The notes under the pieces are model-generated. The model saw nothing but the letters and a program-made list of their open reading frames with translations, made no database searches and was not told the DNA's origin. From positions 1 through 64,000 of the forward strand of contig JAJEGA010000052.1 of NCBI GenBank assembly GCA_022820125.1: a stretch of 64,000 nucleotides of DNA, read 5' to 3'. This document shows, piece by piece, positions 60,984 to 64,000 of the stretch (the first letter of the stretch is position 1; the number at the start of each line of letters is the position of its first letter). Made by a program: the position numbers and the translations under genes. This stretch comes from Anaerolineae bacterium (GTDB taxonomy: Bacteria; Chloroflexota; Anaerolineae; Aggregatilineales; Phototrophicaceae).

Positions 60984-62021
60984 ATGTTTCGCATCGTATC
61001 TACAGTCGTATTTGCTCTATCGTTGTTGCTGGCTATGCCCGTCTTAGGGGATGGGCATGAAGCAACTATCGCCGATATCGTCGTTGCATCCGCCGAAGCC
61101 GACATGCCTGAATTTAGCACGCTGCTGGCCGCCGTCAGCGCCGCCGACGTCTCTATCCTGGAGGCTCTCGCCGATGCCGATGCCGAACTCACGGTATTCG
61201 CGCCGACCGATGCCGCCTTTTCCGCTTTGGCCGAGGCGCTTGGCGAGGAGGCTTTTGGCGAGATCTTGTCGGAAGAGGGTACGCCTCGCCTGAATGAGAT
61301 TCTGCTTTATCATGTTGTTGGCGGCGTTGTTGGCTCGGCGGATGTGGTGGCCGCGCTTTCCGGCGCAGAGGCTGATGATATGGGGCAGGTCAGCATCCCC
61401 GTCGTCACCTTAAGCGGGCAGGCGCTGGCTATCGCTGGCGCTATGGCTGAAGACGGGCTGGATCTCTCGGCCGGCATAACCGTCGCCGAAGCCAACTTGG
61501 TTTTGGATATGGTCGATATTGAAGCCAGCAATGGTGTCATCCACGTCATCGACGCGGTCATCGTGCCGGAGCTGCGCACGATCGCCGATATTGTCGCCGA
61601 GCTCGCTGGCGCGGACGAGCCTGAATTCACGACCCTGCTGACGGCTGTCGGCGCTGCCGATCCAGCTGTTCTGGCGCTGCTGGCCGATCCGGCCGCCGCC
61701 GTGACGGTGTTCGCGCCGCTGGATGCCGCCTTTGCCGCGGTTGAAGGGTTAGGCGACATCGTAGCTGATCAGGCGCTATTGACCGCCGTGCTGCAATATC
61801 ACGTATTCCCCGGAACCGTCTACAGCTTCCAGCTCGGTAGCCTGGTCGATGACATGGGGCAGGCAGCGTTGGCCATGGCGAATGGGAGCGAAGCTACAAT
61901 CGCTGTCAGCGACATGGGTGTTATGATCGACGATGCCAATATCGTGCTTGAACTGGTCGATATCGAAGCGAGCAACGGTGTCATTCACGTCATTGATGCT
62001 GTCATTGTGCCTAGCGCATAG
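60984..62021 (+). CDS. Secreted protein with two fasciclin (FAS1) domains
   Basis: 345 residues. Signal peptide RIVSTVVFALSLLLAMPVLG. Two FAS1 domains of about 135-150 residues: the first with EFSTLLAAVSAADVSILEAL, LTVFAPTDAAFSALAEAL, EILLYHVVGG and VIHVIDAVIVPE; the second with EFTTLLTAVGAADPAVLALL, VTVFAPLDAAFAAVEGL, VLQYHVFPGTV and IEASNGVIHVIDAVIVPSA. FAS1 domains mediate adhesion or bind extracellular ligands. GAAAGCGAGGGGATC precedes the ATG. The leader has an 11-bp box array (60860-60902). Confidence 0.94.
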   Translation: MFRIVSTVVFALSLLLAMPVLGDGHEATIADIVVASAEADMPEFSTLLAAVSAADVSILEALADADAELTVFAPTDAAFSALAEALGEEAFGEILSEEGTPRLNEILLYHVVGGVVGSADVVAALSGAEADDMGQVSIPVVTLSGQALAIAGAMAEDGLDLSAGITVAEANLVLDMVDIEASNGVIHVIDAVIVPELRTIADIVAELAGADEPEFTTLLTAVGAADPAVLALLADPAAAVTVFAPLDAAFAAVEGLGDIVADQALLTAVLQYHVFPGTVYSFQLGSLVDDMGQAALAMANGSEATIAVSDMGVMIDDANIVLELVDIEASNGVIHVIDAVIVPSA

Positions 62022-62055
62022 CGTACAGCCGCGACTACAGCGCGCGTCGGCACAC

Positions 62056-62092
62056 GAAAACCTCCGTCATCTGGCGGGGGTTTTATGTTTTT
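62056..62092 (+). terminator. Rho-independent terminator of the fasciclin gene
   Basis: AAAACCTCCG pairs with CGGGGGTTTT (one G-T) around TCATCTGG, followed by ATGTTTTTT. It lies 35 bases after the stop codon and between convergent genes. Confidence 0.78.
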
Positions 62093-62110
62093 TGCCAAGT
62101 CATAAACCAC

Positions 62111-63361
62111 TTAGTTTGCGTAAGCCTGCCAAAGCAATTCTGCGATGTGAACAACCGGCAGCGGATTCTTGAGCAGAGCGAGCTGCTGCCGCAATTGCGC
62201 GATGCAGCCGATATTGCCGGAGACGACCAGGTCGAGCTCGAGCGCCAGGATTGACTCGACCTTTCGCCGTCCTAATTCCGCCGCGATGACCGGCTGGTCG
62301 ATATTGTACGTGCCGGCCGATCCGCAGCACATGCCGGCATCGGCGATGGGAAGGAGCCGCAGATTGGGGATCTGATTCAGCAAGGCGCGCGGCTCGCTGT
62401 GGATGCCCTGCGCATGCAGGAGATGGCAGGCGTCTTGATAGGCGACGCGGCGCTCCCGGTCGAATCCCTTTGATCTTCGCAGACCGAGTTCCGCCAGATA
62501 GGCGCTGAAGTCCATCACTTTGGCTGAGAAGGCTCTCGCGCGCTCGGCATCGTCTTGACCCTTGAATAGCAGTTCGTAATCGTTGATGCCGGAGCCGCAG
62601 CCGGCCGCGGTTGTGATGATCGCGTCGACATCGGCTGGCAGCTGCGTGAAATTATCCCGGGCGAGCGCCCGCGCTTTGGCTTCCGCGCCGATATGCAGCA
62701 GGATTGAACCGCAGCAGCCGGCGCCGGGCGGGTTGTGGACCTCGATGCCGTTGGCTGCCAGGGTATGCGCCGCCGCGTAGTTTATCTCTGGCGCCAAGGC
62801 AGCCTGGACGCAACCGGGCAAGAGCGCCACTACCCCCCGCCGCTCGCCTTGCGCTGGCAGGATCGCTGGGAGGGGAAGGGGAGGCGGCAGTTTATCTGGC
62901 AGCAAGCTCAGCATGGCGGCAAAGGCGGCAGGCAAAGCCGGCTGCAGCGCTTTGCCAAGCGCCCCGGTTCGCGCCGCCAGCCGAAAGCGCTTGGGGTAAG
63001 GCAGCGTTTCCATCACCAGTTTCCGCGCCAGCGCATCCAGTGGCGGGCGCTGACGCTCGGCTTCCTGCAGCGCGCGATAGCTCACCAGCAGGTCGCCATA
63101 TTCGACGCCGGAGGGGCAAGCGGGCACGCAAGCCATGCAGCCCAAGCAGCGGTCGATATAGGGCTGGGCATCTTCGGCGGCGAGCCGCTCTTCCAGCACG
63201 TTTTTCATCAGGTAGATGCGACCTCGCGGCGAATCCATCTCTTCGCCCAGCAGGCTGTAGGTGGGGCAAGCCGCCAGGCAAAAGCCGCAATGCACACATT
63301 TTTCGATGGCGGTCGCCATCTCTGGCGCTCTCAGGTCATCGCTTTGAATTTGATGGCGCAT
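62111..63361 (-). CDS. glcF: Glycolate oxidase iron-sulfur subunit
   Basis: 416 residues. Two ferredoxin-type clusters: CVHCGFCLAACPTY (about 21-34) and CLGCMACVPACPSGVEYGDL (about 73-92). Two CCG motifs in the C-terminal half: GAGCCGSILLH and GMCCGSAGTYN, each a cysteine-rich domain that holds a cluster or cofactor. It transfers electrons from the flavin subunits to the quinone pool in glycolate oxidation to glyoxylate. The GlcE gene lies upstream in the same direction after a palindromic pair. Glyoxylate produced here could feed the tartronate-semialdehyde route. Confidence 0.93.
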   Translation of the reverse strand: MRHQIQSDDLRAPEMATAIEKCVHCGFCLAACPTYSLLGEEMDSPRGRIYLMKNVLEERLAAEDAQPYIDRCLGCMACVPACPSGVEYGDLLVSYRALQEAERQRPPLDALARKLVMETLPYPKRFRLAARTGALGKALQPALPAAFAAMLSLLPDKLPPPLPLPAILPAQGERRGVVALLPGCVQAALAPEINYAAAHTLAANGIEVHNPPGAGCCGSILLHIGAEAKARALARDNFTQLPADVDAIITTAAGCGSGINDYELLFKGQDDAERARAFSAKVMDFSAYLAELGLRRSKGFDRERRVAYQDACHLLHAQGIHSEPRALLNQIPNLRLLPIADAGMCCGSAGTYNIDQPVIAAELGRRKVESILALELDLVVSGNIGCIAQLRQQLALLKNPLPVVHIAELLWQAYAN

Positions 63362-63377
63362 CTGTTGACCTTCGCTT

Positions 63378-63447
63378 TAGGGGCGTTTCGCCGAAACGCC
63401 CGCTGGAGTATGGGGTAGCAGGAGGGCGAGACAAGTCTCGCCCCTAC
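63378..63447. repeat. Paired palindromic repeat
   Basis: TAGGGGCGTTTC / GAAACGCCC then GGGCGAGAC / GTCTCGCCCCTAC. The two stems use different variable bases, each self-complementary. Confidence 0.85.
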
Positions 63448-63516
63448 AGATTTCGCTTTGAGAACAGTCATCGAATGAGTGGCGCCATGATGTCGAGATT
63501 GTAGCACGTCGGTCCC

Positions 63517-64000
63517 TTACACCAGTTTGTTCTGCGGATCCAGCACTTGCTTGACCCGCGCCGCCAAGACATTCTCCAAAGGCGCGCCGATGACCGCGGA
63601 TTCGACGACGCCGCGCAAGCACAATCCCGTTAGCTCGCAAGACTTCAAAGCAGCGTCAAGTTGCTTGATGTCCTCAGTTTCAAGCCAAACGATGTTGCCG
63701 CCAACGCCATAACGCCTCGGCGAGCGAGAGACCATTTCGTCAAAGCGCGGAACTTGCTTCGGCGAGAGCGCCACCTTGACGAGACAGGCGCCCGCCAGCC
63801 CCGCCAGCGGATCCCATAGCGACGCGCTGTCTTCCAGTGGCTTGACCTGGATGGGCGCGGTTTCCCCCGTCATAGCCGCGGAGAAGCGCTCGACGCGCTG
63901 GGGCAAGGTCTCATCAAAACCAGCCAGGCGCGCCAGCAGTTTCCAGCAGCCGTCTTTCTTCCCCCGGTTCATCAGCGGCGGCGGCACAAGGTCCAGCGCG
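63517..64000 (-). CDS. glcE: Glycolate oxidase FAD-binding subunit, C-terminal part (cut by window edge)
   Basis: The frame is open from the right edge to TAA at 63517, so about 161 residues of the C-terminus are present. Visible: ASLWDPLAGLAGACLVKVALSPKQVP, YGVGGNIVWLETED and a terminal AARVKQVLDPQNKLV, the ending of GlcE/GlcD-type FAD_binding_4 subunits. GlcF follows in the same direction. The FAD-binding N-terminus lies outside the window. Confidence 0.87.
   Translation of the reverse strand, partial: ALDLVPPPLMNRGKKDGCWKLLARLAGFDETLPQRVERFSAAMTGETAPIQVKPLEDSASLWDPLAGLAGACLVKVALSPKQVPRFDEMVSRSPRRYGVGGNIVWLETEDIKQLDAALKSCELTGLCLRGVVESAVIGAPLENVLAARVKQVLDPQNKLV

Overview
The window is GC-rich DNA with no rRNA or tRNA gene that I could recognise. 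The gene set fits a heterotrophic member of the Chloroflexota, probably an Anaerolineae-like lineage. The supporting evidence is many sugar and sugar-acid genes, family-5 and family-1-type sugar ABC importers, several Gfo/Idh/MocA dehydrogenases, a fused indolepyruvate oxidoreductase, an Anabaena sensory rhodopsin transducer (ASRT) family protein, and many intergenic GTAGGGGCG / CGCCCCTAC palindromes. This placement is inference, because no taxonomic marker gene is present.

Layout: 1-400 holds the start of an IS481-like transposase running off the left edge and a decayed ORF end. 0.5-7.7 kb is a sugar-acid group: an IlvD/Edd dehydratase, two tandem Gfo/Idh/MocA dehydrogenases, a ThuA protein and a tartronate-semialdehyde-type reductase, with two Uma2 genes between them. 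7.8-16.6 kb is mostly housekeeping: a 1172-residue indolepyruvate:ferredoxin oxidoreductase, a CopD-like protein, an RraA-like aldolase, the YchF ATPase and an M20 deacylase. 16.8-25.3 kb is an accessory island. Two paralogous acyl-CoA-dehydrogenase-like proteins alternate with a DUF262-HNH nuclease, an EcoRI-type adenine methylase, two unknown genes, a decayed DUF262 copy, and a type II restriction-modification pair whose nuclease is frameshifted. 25.3-28.6 kb is a sugar cluster (HPS-like synthase with an apparent AUA start, Zn-alcohol dehydrogenase, TIM-barrel isomerase).

29-42.9 kb is a regulated oligosaccharide uptake locus on the plus strand: a GntR-LacI-type repressor with a perfect palindromic operator, a solute-binding protein, two permeases, an OppD ATPase, and an OppF ATPase fused to a transmembrane helix and three extracellular-type beta repeats. 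Phytanoyl-CoA-dioxygenase, ROK kinase, NanE and two further Gfo/Idh/MocA genes follow. 43-55 kb on the minus strand is an L-rhamnose/fucose-type locus (FGGY kinase, RbsA-like ATPase, two permeases, solute-binding protein, class II aldolase). A one-polypeptide restriction-modification enzyme sits between the permease and binding-protein genes, and a G-rich repeat is inserted in frame in the aldolase. A HAD phosphatase and a FucU mutarotase nearby probably serve the same sugars. 55-64 kb carries secreted proteins (Calx-beta-like, CSLREA+SH3, double fasciclin), an aldo/keto reductase, a MOSC protein, and glycolate oxidase subunits GlcF and GlcE (GlcE cut by the right edge).

The intergenic DNA is dominated by one family of palindromes with covarying stems at about twenty loci. 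Two identical-length (191 bp) MITE-like elements with terminal inverted repeats each carry a pair of them. Other non-coding signals are a tandem array of four 11-bp TTTACA-type boxes upstream of the fasciclin gene and several plausible rho-independent terminators.
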